NCBI GenBank assembly: GCA_016934635.1
Contig: JAFGSK010000081.1
Coordinates: 1 to 64,000, forward strand
Source of the DNA: Caldifarciminota bacterium
GTDB lineage: Bacteria > Hydrothermota > Tepidihabitantia > B3-TA06
Reading direction: 5' to 3'
DNA length: 64,000 nucleotides
Shown: positions 24,739 to 34,457 of the stretch, piece by piece
Numbering within the stretch: position 1 is the stretch's first letter
Layout of the letters: each line of letters starts with the position of its first letter
Program-made: the position numbers and the translations under genes
Notes under the pieces: model-generated
What the model saw: the letters and a program-made list of their open reading frames with translations, nothing else
The model's database searches: none
Told to the model about the DNA's origin: nothing

Positions 24739-26139
24739 TTAATCAAGCTTTAATCGGTGGAGTTTTGTATAAAGAGTGGAAGGACTTATGTCTAAAAGCT
24801 TTGCCACCTTAGATTTGTTACTCAGTTCAGCCAGTAGGTGCTTAATGTAAAAGCGCTCACAGCAATCGTTGAACTCAGACATGGTAGGTTTCGTTTCCAG
24901 GCATTGCTTAATTGGTTCAGGCAAGTAGCTTGAAGCCACAGAAGCGGTCAGTGGTTTTTCGTTTCTTATCTCTTCAGGCAGATGGCGAAGTTTGATTTCG
25001 CCATCCGCTTCTGCAAGTAGTGCAGCAAGTTCTATTACGTAAAGCAACTCACGTACGTTACCCGGCCAGTGGTATTTGGTCAATGCATTTGAGGCGTCCT
25101 TTGTAAGTCGAACAGATCTGGCGGCGCGTACATTCCTGACTCGAAGGAAATGTTCGGCAAGGAGGGGAATATCCTGCGTGCGCTCCCTTAGTGCAGGCAG
25201 GTGAACGGTCAAGCCTTTCAACCGGTAGAAGAGGTCGTTTCTAAAGTCACCTTTAGCAACGGCCGTACTCACATCCTTATTGGTCGCTGCAATGATCCGG
25301 ACATCGGTCTTTACCTCTTTCAACGATCCTACTGCCCTGAAGGTTCCTGATTCAATCACCCTCAGAAGAGAAGACTGGTTCGGCAGGGAGATTTCTCCAA
25401 TCTCATCCAGGAACAAGGTTCCTCTGTCCGCGACTTCAAATAACCCGGCTTTTTTACTTACAGCGCCAGTGAAGGCACCCTTCTCGTGTCCGAACAACTC
25501 AGAGGCCAGAAGTTCTTCACGCAGGATGGATCCGTCAACCACCACCATGGGGTGATCCGAACGCGGACTCTGGGCATGGATGGCCTGGGCAACGAGCTCC
25601 TTACCGGTGCCGGTTTCTCCGGTAATGAGTACCGGCAAATCAGAGGCAACGGCGGTTTCAATGAATTCATGAATCTTGCGAATGGCGCTGCTTTCTCCGA
25701 TGATCTTTCCGGAACCCTTTGTTCGGCTTAGTTCTTTCTCAAGAGCAATGTTTTTTCGCTTTAGGCTTCCGTGTTCCGAGGCTCGTCTTATGGTTCTTGT
25801 GAGTTCGTCAACTTCGACCGGTTTTAAGAGGAAGTCGAAAGCGCCGAGCTTCATTGCCTCGACCGCCATGGAGACGGTGGCGTGTCCTGTGAGCATAATT
25901 ACTTGCAGGGTAGGTCTTTCTTCAGCCAATTTACGTAAGAACTCAACTCCGTCCATCCCAGGCATCCGCACGTCTAAGACTACAACATCGAAGTAGGCGG
26001 ATTCCAGTCTTCTTGAAGCTTGTTGAGCGTTGCACGTTGTCGTGGCAAGGCAGCCGCGCGTGGCTAATGTTTCCCGCATCATTTCTAGGAACGTTACTTC
26101 GTCATCAACCAGTAAGACTCGTATCTCCTCAGGTTTCAT
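24739..26139 (-). CDS. NtrC-family sigma54-dependent response regulator
   Basis: 466 residues. A receiver (residues 1-125; phosphoacceptor Asp56 in VVVLDVRMPG) is followed by a sigma54-interacting AAA+ domain with Walker A GETGTGKE, the sigma54 loop GAFTGA, Walker B GTLFLDEIGE and the R-finger region. It ends with a short Fis-type helix-turn-helix (KSKVAKLLDISPSTLYTKLH). The start overlaps the kinase stop by 11 bases, so the kinase and regulator are a coupled two-component pair. Targets are unknown; the adjacent array operon is an obvious candidate. Confidence 0.92.
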   Translation of the reverse strand: MKPEEIRVLLVDDEVTFLEMMRETLATRGCLATTTCNAQQASRRLESAYFDVVVLDVRMPGMDGVEFLRKLAEERPTLQVIMLTGHATVSMAVEAMKLGAFDFLLKPVEVDELTRTIRRASEHGSLKRKNIALEKELSRTKGSGKIIGESSAIRKIHEFIETAVASDLPVLITGETGTGKELVAQAIHAQSPRSDHPMVVVDGSILREELLASELFGHEKGAFTGAVSKKAGLFEVADRGTLFLDEIGEISLPNQSSLLRVIESGTFRAVGSLKEVKTDVRIIAATNKDVSTAVAKGDFRNDLFYRLKGLTVHLPALRERTQDIPLLAEHFLRVRNVRAARSVRLTKDASNALTKYHWPGNVRELLYVIELAALLAEADGEIKLRHLPEEIRNEKPLTASVASSYLPEPIKQCLETKPTMSEFNDCCERFYIKHLLAELSNKSKVAKLLDISPSTLYTKLHRLKLD

Positions 26140-29100
26140 GATTGGCCTCCTTTATCAAAGGAACCTCGATTACGAACCTTGCTCCCGGTGCAGGGGTATC
26201 TTCTAGGTATATTCGACCCCCGAACCGCTCTAAAAGTACAACACTCAATGGAAGACCCAGACCGGTTCCCTCTGCGGCGGTCTTGGTGCTGAACAGAGGG
26301 TCAAATATCTCATCGCGAATCTGTGGCGGAATTCCAGGGCCGGTATCACTAATAATAATACGTATAAATTCGTCATCTATTAGTGCAGTAGTCACATCGA
26401 TCTTGCCCACTTGTTTCATGGCATCTATAGAATTTTCGATAACATTTACAATAACCTGCTGCACGGCGACGGGGTCAACAGAAGCCTTGGGGAGGTCTTC
26501 ACACAGATCCAGTTTGAGAGAAAGGGTTTCCTTGGACAGATGTTGAGACATGAATTGTATGGATTCTTTCACAATCGAATTGATATCAGTAGGTTTCGTC
26601 ATGGAAGGCTTTTCCTGAGTAAAGGCAAGGAGATCGGATACGACCTTTCGGGTTCGTTCAATCTGTGAATTAAGGGTCTCAAGGTATTTGGAGGCTTTTT
26701 TACACAAGTCCTTGTTCCTCGTTGTTTCCTGAGTCAGAAGATCCTTCAGCGCAGTGGTTGAAAGAACCATTATGGCAAGGGGATTGTTGACCTGGTGGGC
26801 GATTCCGGCTGCAAGAACGCCTATGGATGCAAGCTTTGATGAACGTATCAGCTGTTGTTCCATCCTTTTCCTCTCGGTAACGTCACGTGCTACACCTACT
26901 ATCTGCCCTGGCAGTCTTCGAGCTGAGATCTCAAAGATGTGCTTGCTTCCGTGTGTGTCTTTCACTTCGGTTTCAAACAGCGGGATCTGTTCACGACCGG
27001 GGAATAAATCCTTGTTAATCGAGTCCCAGAGAATGAAATCCAGCAATGGACTTTTTGAGACCTCTTTGCCTGTCAACTCGGCAGGTTTAAACCCCAGTAT
27101 AGTCTTGACCGCAGGATTGAGATATTTGAATCGTCCTTCGTTATCAACGCTGAAGATTATTTCCTCGACACTTTCGGCAAGTCCGCGAAATTGAGCCTCG
27201 GATTGCATCAAGGCAGCCTCGATGTTTCTCATCATGCTAATGTCACGTGCTACGTCTACGATACCGATGACCTCGTTTTCGTCATCCAGTAGGGGGGATA
27301 CTGATATCAGGAATACCCTTTTAGTGACAGGATCGGTAAATTCGGCATGCTGAGTCTTTTTTGTTGAGATGCATACTTCCTCAGGACAGGATTGATCATC
27401 AGGCGCCAGATGGAACAGATCGAAACAGGTTCTGCCGATCAGTTCATCCATATCAAGATGTGCATACTCGGCTGCGGCGCGATTGGCTCTTACGATCTGC
27501 CGTTTCAAACCTAATATCGCGATAAGGTCGGATGTCGCGTCGAACGTACGCTCCCATTCCAGCTTGGTCTGCTCTATCTGTCTGTTTTGGATAACCTTGA
27601 CCGTGACGTCACGAACGGTCGCCAGAACTTCATCTGCGGTTAGAGGAACTATTCGGGCTTCGTAGTATCCCAGTCCGATAGGGGTCATCAGTTCGTACTC
27701 AAGGGATTGGGTCAATCCGGTATTCAAAGCCTTTTCTATGCTTTTGCCGATCAGCTCTACAGTCTCATCTGAAAACCCTGTGTCCCGTATGTTTTTGCCG
27801 ATGATTTCGTTTCGAGGCATAGCCAGATGGTCATCCCTGTCAGACTCGAAATCTACGTAGGTTCCGTCACGTGTCAAAACAAACATCATGTCAGGCATGG
27901 CTTGAAGCAGAGCCTGGTTCCTTCTCATAGTAGCCTTTAGGACAGCTTCAGCCTTCTTGCGCTCGGTAATGTCCCTCGTGGCGGCGACGATGCCCGTGGG
28001 GTTACCTGAGGCATCCTTTATAAAAGCGGCGCTGCTTTCCCCAATAAAGGTAGTGCCGTTTTTTCTGCGGTGCTCCATCTCCCAGGTGGTTATCTCCCCT
28101 TTTTCCAAAAGCGTATTCATTACCTCTTTAACTTTTTCTCTGTCTTCGGGAGCCACCATATCCAGTGGCGAAAGGCCAACCATTTCGTCTGGATTCTCGT
28201 AACCGTAGAGAGTTACAGCTTGAGGTGATACGTAGCTTATTACCCCCTCAAGGTTCGCTAAAGCAATAGCGTCGGGAGAGGTTCTGACCAGGCTCCGGTA
28301 GCGCTCCTCCGACTCCCTGAGAGCTTCCTCAGCCTTCTTGCGCTCTGTTATGTCCCGGACGAATACAAGCTCCGCAGGCTTGTTCATGTAGGTTATCAAA
28401 CCCACGTTCAGCTCAACCTCGATACGAGTTCCATCCTTGTCAATGAGAGCGGTTTCGTACACAGAAGGGAGATCTTCGCCGGCCATCCTTTTTTTATAAT
28501 TTTCTTTTACCCTTGGGCGCTCATCAGGGGCGATAAACGTGGCAAAAGGCTTATTGACCAATTCGTCTTCTCGATATCCTAATATCTCGAGAAGCTTACG
28601 GTTTGCGTATTTAATCTCGGCGTCTGCTATGATAGTGATACCGTCGTTGGCTCGCTCCACCAGATTGCGGTATTTCTCCTCCGATTCCCGAAGCGCTTCC
28701 TCGGCTTTCATGCGATCTGTGACGTCGGTGGCGATTATCTGGAAACCAACGATCTCGTTTTCCTTCATTAATAAGGAATTGATTACGTTTATCCAGCGTC
28801 TTTCTCCGTTCTTCCTTATTATTTCGAGTTCGTATGGCTCAATCTCCTGGCCAATGGTGAGTACCTCGAACTTCTTCTGCAATTGGGGAATATCTTCAGG
28901 ATCGAGTGTCATTAGCTTCTTGAACTGTTTCCCGATTATTTCCTCCTTACTATATCCTGTCAATTCTTCGGTGGATGTATTGCAGTCGATTACGATCCCT
29001 GATTTATCCACCAGGGTTATTGCGGTCGGGGATTTCTCGAATAAACTCCGATACTTTTCTTCGCTTTCCCTAAGGGTTTCTTCCGCACGATTTCGCTTAG

Positions 29101-32100
29101 TTATCTCCAGGGTTGTTTCAACCATTGCAATGACATTTCCCGCTTCATCCTTTACCGGATAACCTTTCACAAACCACACCCTTCCGTCGGGCGTTTTCTG
29201 TATGGCCTCATGCACCTTACCGGTCTGCAAGGCCTTAAAAACAGGGCAGCCATCGCAGATTATGTCCTTTATGGGCCATAGTTCGTAACAGCGCTTTCCT
29301 ATTAGATCTTCCGGTTCCAAGCCCAGGGAATCGGCGGCAGCTCGGTTCGCCCACATGATTTTCATCTCCGTACTGTGGTAGACAACATGTTCAGTGATAC
29401 TACTGAGGATTGCTGCCTTATCACGCTCTGAGTTCCTTAAAGCCTCCTCAACCTTCTTGCGTTCGGTGATGTCTTCGTACGTTCCCAGAACACCTATTAC
29501 GGTTCCGTCGAGATTCCTTAAAGGAACCTTGCTTGTCCTGAGCCAGATTGTTCTTCCATCCGGCGTTGTCTGCGGTTCCTCGTAGTTGATCTTCGGCATG
29601 CCCGAACTCATCACTTCTGCGTCGTCTTTTCTGTATAGATCAGCTTGTTCCTGCCAACCCATCTCGTAATCGTTGTGTCCGATCAAGTCGGATGGTTTCT
29701 CACGGCCCGCGTCTAGGGCAAAGAGCTGGTTGCACCCCAGGTAGACCGAGTTCCGGTCCTTCCAGAATATGCGAACAGGTACGGTATCGAATGCGAGCTG
29801 GAGCATCTGATTGGCTTCGGCTAATCGCTGCTGGGAGGTCCGCAAAGCTTCTTCGGCAAGCTTGCGCTCGGTGATGTCCACAATGGAAATCAGAACCTTG
29901 GACAAGAACTCTTCATACCCCGGGGCTATGGTTAACCTTATACTAATGTTTTTTCTTTCACCCTTAAGGGTCATGTTCACGCTTTCACTTTGAAAAGAGG
30001 TTTTGCCTTCAGCTATAGCGATGAGTTGATCCTTTAATGCAGGCAGGGATTCTTCGCACAGAATTCGATTCATGTCTTCTATGAGTTCTTCCTTGCATCC
30101 TGCCCCGTACAAATTCAAGGTTGCCCTATTTACGTCGATAACCTTTTCAAGTTCGGACCAGCGTAACGCTTCCTCAGGATATTGTTCAAAGTATTCCCGG
30201 AAGTTTACCACACCTTCGGCTTTGAGCTGGTCTATGTAGGCTTTGATTCCTGAGAGGTCTTCCTCCCATAAGGAGATTGGGGAATCCTCGAATAGTGTTT
30301 TGTAACGTTCTTCAGATTCCCTCAGCGTCTCTTCGGCTTTCTTACGTTCGGTAATGTCGCGAGCTATCGTAATGAGGCGTCCTTCAGGCATCCTGGGATT
30401 TCCTTTTATTGCTATAGAAAGATCATACCAGTGAAGGCCGTCGGGCATATCAAGAGAGTATACCGCACCTGAATGCCATCCTTTCTCGACCGCCTGCGAT
30501 ATCGCTCCAATTATCACATCGGAAGCCTGGGGTGGAAGGACTTCTCTTAAGCTTTTTCCCAAGAAATCCTCGGGCTCGGCATAGAGCATAATCGTTTCAG
30601 GAACTCGGTAGTCGTAAATGACACCATTACTGTCAACTTCAAAGAGAAGGTCAGGTAGGGCATTCAGAGTTGCGGAAAGCCTCTCCTCAGATTTTCTTAG
30701 CGCTTCTTCCGCTCGCTTGCGGTCGGTAATATCGTGAATGACAGTAACAATACGATGAACCAGTCCTTCATTCAATATCGGTATTTTCCTTGTCTCGGTA
30801 ACGTATTCATTGCCGTCTATCTCGGTTTTTTCTTCCGTAACCAGTGTTTCTCCTGATTCAAAGACTCCAAGGTATTCTAAACGAATCTTATCAGACAGGA
30901 ATGGGAAAAGTTCAAAGATTTTCTTGCCTAGTGCATCCTTTTCCAATCCCAGCCTTTCGTTCCATCTTTGGAAAGCTTGATTAAATAACACGATTTTCAG
31001 ATCGGAATCCACTACATGAATGGGGTCAGCCATAGAATCTATGGTGGTTCGATATTTATCTTCCGATTCTCGCAGAGCCTCCTCGGTTCGTTTTCGTTCG
31101 GTGATGTCTACGAGGATTCCGTCCTGGTATATCCAGTTATTCTTTTCGTCGGTTAAGGCCTTGATGTCCAAGGTTGCCCAGAACACAGATCCGTCCTTCC
31201 GCTGCATCAGGGCTTCAAAGCCTGTGACAATGCCATTCGTACTTAATTGCCGTATTAACTCCTCTCTTTGTTCAGGTCGGTGGTACAACTCGACAGCAGA
31301 TACCAAAAGTAGTTCATCCTCGGACTCATACCCCAGCATTTTGACCATCGAAGGGTTGACAGAAATGAGTTCTCCTTTGGGCGTCGAGCGAAACACACCT
31401 ACCGGAATATTTGCCTGAAGACTGCGATAGCGTTGTTCGGTTTGAAGCAAGGCATCCTGGGTTAGTTTTCGCTCGGTGATGTCGATATCTGTCCCGATCA
31501 TACGATAGGGCTTACCGTTTTCGTCTCGCATCACAGTGCCCCTTGCAAGGATCCAGCGGATGCTTCCGTCCTTGTGTATCATCCGGTATTCTGCTTCATA
31601 TCGAGGGATTTTTCCTTCTAAGTGTTCCTTTAAGCTGGTCTTAACATTCTCGCGTTCGTCAGGGTGTATATATTTGTTCCAGTCATCAAGATGGTTGCGG
31701 ATTTCGTCATCATGATAGCCAAGTAAAGCCTTCAGGCTTGGATCGATGTACATCTCGTTGGTTTCAAGATTCAAATCCCACACACCTATTTTACCTGCAC
31801 TTGTGGTTAAGGCGTAGCGTTCTTCGCTCTTTTCCAGTTTTCTTTCCATCTCGTGCCTGTATTTAGCCATCTCGATCGCCACTTCTAGCTTTTGCTCGTC
31901 GAAAGGCTTGACAACATACCCATAGGGCTCGGAGGCCTTGGCCCTTTCCAGGATTTCCCTGTCGGCATAAGCGGTAAGATATACCACCGGTATTTTGTAT
32001 TTATCCCGAATTATTTCAGCGAGTTGGATACCGTCTATTTCACCCTTTAGCCGGATGTCCATTAATACAAGATTGATTTTATTTTCTTTAATCTTATCAA

Positions 32101-32221
32101 ACACCTCTTGAGGGGAAGGAAGCACACGTGAAGCCTGATAACCCAGATTGACCAGACACTTCTCTATGTTTTTGGCTACGATAATTTCGTCTTCTACAAT
32201 TAATATCCTTGCTGAAGCCAC
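26129..32221 (-). CDS. Giant hybrid histidine kinase: receiver, 13 PAS, HisKA, HATPase
   Basis: 2030 residues with no transmembrane segment, so cytoplasmic. Order: N-terminal receiver (residues 1-120, VLMDIRLKG); 13 PAS domains, most closed by a DITERKKAEEALRESEERY-type linker; HisKA with His about 1809 in AGIAHQVNNPLAI; and HATPase (VIENSIDAM, ISDTGPGIP, GTGLGLPLS). It starts with GTG after GGAGAGGA. PAS domains sense small ligands, redox state or light. Such a long chain suggests integration of many signals. It ends with TGA, overlapping the NtrC gene. The near-identical linkers show expansion by internal duplication. Confidence 0.93.
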   Translation of the reverse strand: MASARILIVEDEIIVAKNIEKCLVNLGYQASRVLPSPQEVFDKIKENKINLVLMDIRLKGEIDGIQLAEIIRDKYKIPVVYLTAYADREILERAKASEPYGYVVKPFDEQKLEVAIEMAKYRHEMERKLEKSEERYALTTSAGKIGVWDLNLETNEMYIDPSLKALLGYHDDEIRNHLDDWNKYIHPDERENVKTSLKEHLEGKIPRYEAEYRMIHKDGSIRWILARGTVMRDENGKPYRMIGTDIDITERKLTQDALLQTEQRYRSLQANIPVGVFRSTPKGELISVNPSMVKMLGYESEDELLLVSAVELYHRPEQREELIRQLSTNGIVTGFEALMQRKDGSVFWATLDIKALTDEKNNWIYQDGILVDITERKRTEEALRESEDKYRTTIDSMADPIHVVDSDLKIVLFNQAFQRWNERLGLEKDALGKKIFELFPFLSDKIRLEYLGVFESGETLVTEEKTEIDGNEYVTETRKIPILNEGLVHRIVTVIHDITDRKRAEEALRKSEERLSATLNALPDLLFEVDSNGVIYDYRVPETIMLYAEPEDFLGKSLREVLPPQASDVIIGAISQAVEKGWHSGAVYSLDMPDGLHWYDLSIAIKGNPRMPEGRLITIARDITERKKAEETLRESEERYKTLFEDSPISLWEEDLSGIKAYIDQLKAEGVVNFREYFEQYPEEALRWSELEKVIDVNRATLNLYGAGCKEELIEDMNRILCEESLPALKDQLIAIAEGKTSFQSESVNMTLKGERKNISIRLTIAPGYEEFLSKVLISIVDITERKLAEEALRTSQQRLAEANQMLQLAFDTVPVRIFWKDRNSVYLGCNQLFALDAGREKPSDLIGHNDYEMGWQEQADLYRKDDAEVMSSGMPKINYEEPQTTPDGRTIWLRTSKVPLRNLDGTVIGVLGTYEDITERKKVEEALRNSERDKAAILSSITEHVVYHSTEMKIMWANRAAADSLGLEPEDLIGKRCYELWPIKDIICDGCPVFKALQTGKVHEAIQKTPDGRVWFVKGYPVKDEAGNVIAMVETTLEITKRNRAEETLRESEEKYRSLFEKSPTAITLVDKSGIVIDCNTSTEELTGYSKEEIIGKQFKKLMTLDPEDIPQLQKKFEVLTIGQEIEPYELEIIRKNGERRWINVINSLLMKENEIVGFQIIATDVTDRMKAEEALRESEEKYRNLVERANDGITIIADAEIKYANRKLLEILGYREDELVNKPFATFIAPDERPRVKENYKKRMAGEDLPSVYETALIDKDGTRIEVELNVGLITYMNKPAELVFVRDITERKKAEEALRESEERYRSLVRTSPDAIALANLEGVISYVSPQAVTLYGYENPDEMVGLSPLDMVAPEDREKVKEVMNTLLEKGEITTWEMEHRRKNGTTFIGESSAAFIKDASGNPTGIVAATRDITERKKAEAVLKATMRRNQALLQAMPDMMFVLTRDGTYVDFESDRDDHLAMPRNEIIGKNIRDTGFSDETVELIGKSIEKALNTGLTQSLEYELMTPIGLGYYEARIVPLTADEVLATVRDVTVKVIQNRQIEQTKLEWERTFDATSDLIAILGLKRQIVRANRAAAEYAHLDMDELIGRTCFDLFHLAPDDQSCPEEVCISTKKTQHAEFTDPVTKRVFLISVSPLLDDENEVIGIVDVARDISMMRNIEAALMQSEAQFRGLAESVEEIIFSVDNEGRFKYLNPAVKTILGFKPAELTGKEVSKSPLLDFILWDSINKDLFPGREQIPLFETEVKDTHGSKHIFEISARRLPGQIVGVARDVTERKRMEQQLIRSSKLASIGVLAAGIAHQVNNPLAIMVLSTTALKDLLTQETTRNKDLCKKASKYLETLNSQIERTRKVVSDLLAFTQEKPSMTKPTDINSIVKESIQFMSQHLSKETLSLKLDLCEDLPKASVDPVAVQQVIVNVIENSIDAMKQVGKIDVTTALIDDEFIRIIISDTGPGIPPQIRDEIFDPLFSTKTAAEGTGLGLPLSVVLLERFGGRIYLEDTPAPGARFVIEVPLIKEANHET

Positions 32222-32352
32222 GGCGTTATCCTCTCCATACTAAATATCCACTAACAGAGCGGATAGTATATTTTCTCTGAATCGAACCCGATGTTGTTCA
32301 TTATCTTCTCCTGCTAGATTTGAAGCCAAAGCCTGTCGATAAAATGTAATTT

Positions 32353-32380
32353 ATTATAACACGGTAAGCGGGAGAGTCAA
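32353..32380 (-). promoter_or_regulatory. Sigma70 promoter of the kinase-NtrC operon
   Basis: Minus-strand TTGACT (32375-32380) and perfect TATAAT (32353-32358), 16-base spacer, 132 bases before the GTG start. Confidence 0.75.
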
Positions 32381-32499
32381 GAACAAAAAGTTAATCTTAT
32401 TCAGCCGGAATCTAATCAGAATTTTTTAAAATACAGGCGTTATTTAGGGATAGACATAACTGATCAGTTTCGCATGCTGAGGGGGTCGGGTGTATTCCG

Positions 32500-32527
32500 T
32501 TGACAAAGCCAACAACTAGATTACAAT
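32500..32527 (+). promoter_or_regulatory. Promoter of tRNA-Thr
   Basis: TTGACA (32500-32505) and TACAAT (32522-32527), 16-base spacer, 28 bases before the tRNA 5' end. Confidence 0.75.
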
Positions 32528-32555
32528 CCTTATGCTTTGTTTAAAAGTGTAGCTT

Positions 32556-32627
32556 GCCGACGTAGCTCAGTGGTAGAGCAACGCTTTCGTAAAGCGTAGG
32601 TCGGTGGTTCGAATCCACTCGTCGGCT
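32556..32627 (+). tRNA. tRNA-Thr (anticodon CGT)
   Basis: A full cloverleaf of 72 bases: acceptor GCCGACG / CGTCGGC with discriminator T, D-arm GCTC/GAGC, anticodon arm ACGCT-TTCGTAA-AGCGT with anticodon CGT (reads ACG), and T-arm GGTGG-TTCGAAT-CCACT. The CCA end is not encoded. Confidence 0.95.
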
Positions 32628-32820
32628 TATTGTTCACGTTTATAGCTTGATGAGTTTTCCTTGAGAACAGGAGTAATTGCAAAGGACATTATCCATTAAG
32701 TCTTTAAAAGGTCTGCGTTTTGTTAATACGACTTATTACCCCATCCTGCCTCCCGAGCGCTTTTTCCACTTGGTCTTTTTGACCGCACGCAGGACGGAAT
32801 GGTGTTATCCGCCTCCTGGA

Positions 32821-33654
32821 TTAGTAGTGTCCTACGTGCTGTGCAGTCTGAAAGGCGTACTTAAGCCAAACCTTGACGTCGCCTTCCCCGAGGAAAGCAG
32901 GTTCCTCAACTACTATGCTGTCTACCTCGAACTTACCGTAGTATTCGCCTCCGGTCATGAACTGGTAGATTCCTCCTGCTTCCACCATAACCTCGGAGCC
33001 GTAGGCGTCACCAGATTGGTTCCAGTCCTGAACATCGAGCCATTCTTCGGTTCCGCCGAATTCCTGGATGCCGGCGCCTTCGCCTACTACCACAGCATAT
33101 ACTTCTATAGCCGAGTATGCAACTTCTCTAACCTCGAAATATAGATCTGAGTTTTCGGTAGAGGATTCGGTAATTATCCCATCATCTCTGTCGAAAGCGT
33201 AACCCGAATGATCAGGATTTTCAGGGTCGTATCCAAGATAGGATCCCTGACCCCAGGGACGAGGGTAAAACTTTCCGCCAAAGCCCATAGTAGTTACCGT
33301 GTCGTCCATCTCTCCTCGACCTTGAGCGTAGTGCTCAACTCCGTTTACGAGATTCCCAACATAGATGCTGTCGTCTTCTTTGATTCCATCTTGGGCCGGG
33401 GCTGGAAGATCGGCATAAGGAACACTATCCAGGTCGGTTTCCGAGACATAAACACTTATCCCGTCAAACCCTTTAGGGAGTTCATCTTCGGCAGGGAATC
33501 CTTCGATAATGATTGATACGCCTTGGTTCTCGGGTTGAACGGTAACCTCGAGATCTTCCGTTACAAGCTTTTTGATGCCTTCATAGTCAGGTATGTTAAA
33601 ACCACACCCCGCTATGAGGATCACTACAGTTAGCATAACTAAGAGTTTCTTCAT
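32821..33654 (-). CDS. Hypothetical lipoprotein
   Basis: 277 residues. The start at 33654 has AGGAGGAG upstream and is followed by a lipoprotein signal ending LIAGC. Asp/Glu/Gly-rich mature region with several beta-strand-like segments (GVSIIIEGFPAEDELPKGFD, FGGKFYPRPWGQGSYLGYDP, YFEVREVAYSAIEVYAVVVG). No family recognised. It has its own promoter (33718-33745) facing away from the VOC cluster. Confidence 0.65.
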   Translation of the reverse strand: MKKLLVMLTVVILIAGCGFNIPDYEGIKKLVTEDLEVTVQPENQGVSIIIEGFPAEDELPKGFDGISVYVSETDLDSVPYADLPAPAQDGIKEDDSIYVGNLVNGVEHYAQGRGEMDDTVTTMGFGGKFYPRPWGQGSYLGYDPENPDHSGYAFDRDDGIITESSTENSDLYFEVREVAYSAIEVYAVVVGEGAGIQEFGGTEEWLDVQDWNQSGDAYGSEVMVEAGGIYQFMTGGEYYGKFEVDSIVVEEPAFLGEGDVKVWLKYAFQTAQHVGHY

Positions 33655-33717
33655 TGCTCCTCCTAGCTCTTTTTTGAGCAATTTGTTTTCCGCGAAGCGG
33701 ATAACACCTTACATCAG

Positions 33718-33745
33718 AGTATAATTAACTGCCAAACCTTGTCAA
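33718..33745 (-). promoter_or_regulatory. Promoter of the lipoprotein gene
   Basis: Minus-strand TTGACA (33740-33745) and TATACT (33718-33723) with a 16-base spacer, 64 bases upstream of the start. Confidence 0.7.
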
Positions 33746-33782
33746 GGATAATTTTGTCGTTTACTTACATCGTACTTTTTAC

Positions 33783-33810
33783 TTGACACGGGTAAACATA
33801 TTGCTAATAT
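33783..33810 (+). promoter_or_regulatory. Promoter of the VOC gene cluster
   Basis: TTGACA (33783-33788) and TAATAT (33805-33810), 16-base spacer, 54 bases before the first VOC gene. Confidence 0.7.
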
Positions 33811-33863
33811 TTCGGTAGTTGATTGCTCGCTGAACCAAACCGAAAAAACAAGGAGGATATGAT

Positions 33864-34433
33864 ATGAGATATGCATTTATCCTTACAACGGCGATTTTAC
33901 TTGGTCTACCTGGTTGTTGTCCTTTTAAAACCTGCAAACAGAAGGAGATTAGAATGACAGAAGAGGCAAGTGAAGAACCTGCCATCAGCGTTAAGTTCGT
34001 ATACTCCATGTGCAACGACATCGATGCGATGCGGCACTTCTACACCGACCTTCTGGGGTTGAAAGAGATAGCCTTCTATAACGATGCTGAACAGAAATTC
34101 GGATACCTTTCGTACCTGTGCGCAGGAGATCTGGAGTTCGATTTCTTCTATATCGGTCAGGAGGTTTCTGTACACGAGGAGTGGTCATGGCAGCCCGGAT
34201 ATGACGGCGGAACACTGCCGGTAACTTCCTGGTCTGTCCAGATTCCTGAGGCCGATTTCCCCGCGGTGGTCAAGCGGTTGCAGGAAGATGGGGTCAAGTC
34301 GTTTAAGGGAAATCCGTACTGGTGTCTAGACAGCTACTGGGCGTTTCCTGTGGCCGACCCCCAGGGCTATACCGTTGAGGTCTATTGCATACCAGCATCC
34401 AAGCCGGCCTCGACCCAGTGGTCGGTCGAATAA
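33864..34433 (+). CDS. VOC-family protein with lipoprotein signal
   Basis: 189 residues. The ATG at 33864 follows AAGGAGG and gives a lipoprotein signal (MRYAFILTTAILLGLPGC). A second ATG at 33954 has its own AAGGAG and would yield a cytoplasmic form that aligns with the two downstream paralogues (MTEEASEEPAISVKFVYSMC). The vicinal-oxygen-chelate fold is seen in CNDIDAMRHFYTDLLGL, the central WQPGYDGGTLPVTSWSVQIP and the C-terminal DPQGYTVEVYCIPASKPAST. VOC proteins are glyoxalase/dioxygenase-like metalloenzymes or binding proteins; the reaction is unknown. Dual starts may give two cellular locations. Confidence 0.75.
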   Translation: MRYAFILTTAILLGLPGCCPFKTCKQKEIRMTEEASEEPAISVKFVYSMCNDIDAMRHFYTDLLGLKEIAFYNDAEQKFGYLSYLCAGDLEFDFFYIGQEVSVHEEWSWQPGYDGGTLPVTSWSVQIPEADFPAVVKRLQEDGVKSFKGNPYWCLDSYWAFPVADPQGYTVEVYCIPASKPASTQWSVE

Positions 34434-34457
34434 CCTAAAACGTTCCAGGAGTAATCC

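Larger units (their letters stand above)
32222..32555. other. Intergenic region between kinase and tRNA
   Basis: 334 bases holding two divergent promoters, one for the kinase (32353-32380) and one for the tRNA (32500-32527). Nothing else recognisable. Confidence 0.5.

Noticed and set aside
28539..29162. 207-codon plus-strand ORF
   Set aside because: Antisense shadow of the PAS repeats of the large kinase.
32677..33144. 155-codon plus-strand ORF
   Set aside because: It is the antisense shadow of the lipoprotein gene at 32821-33654.
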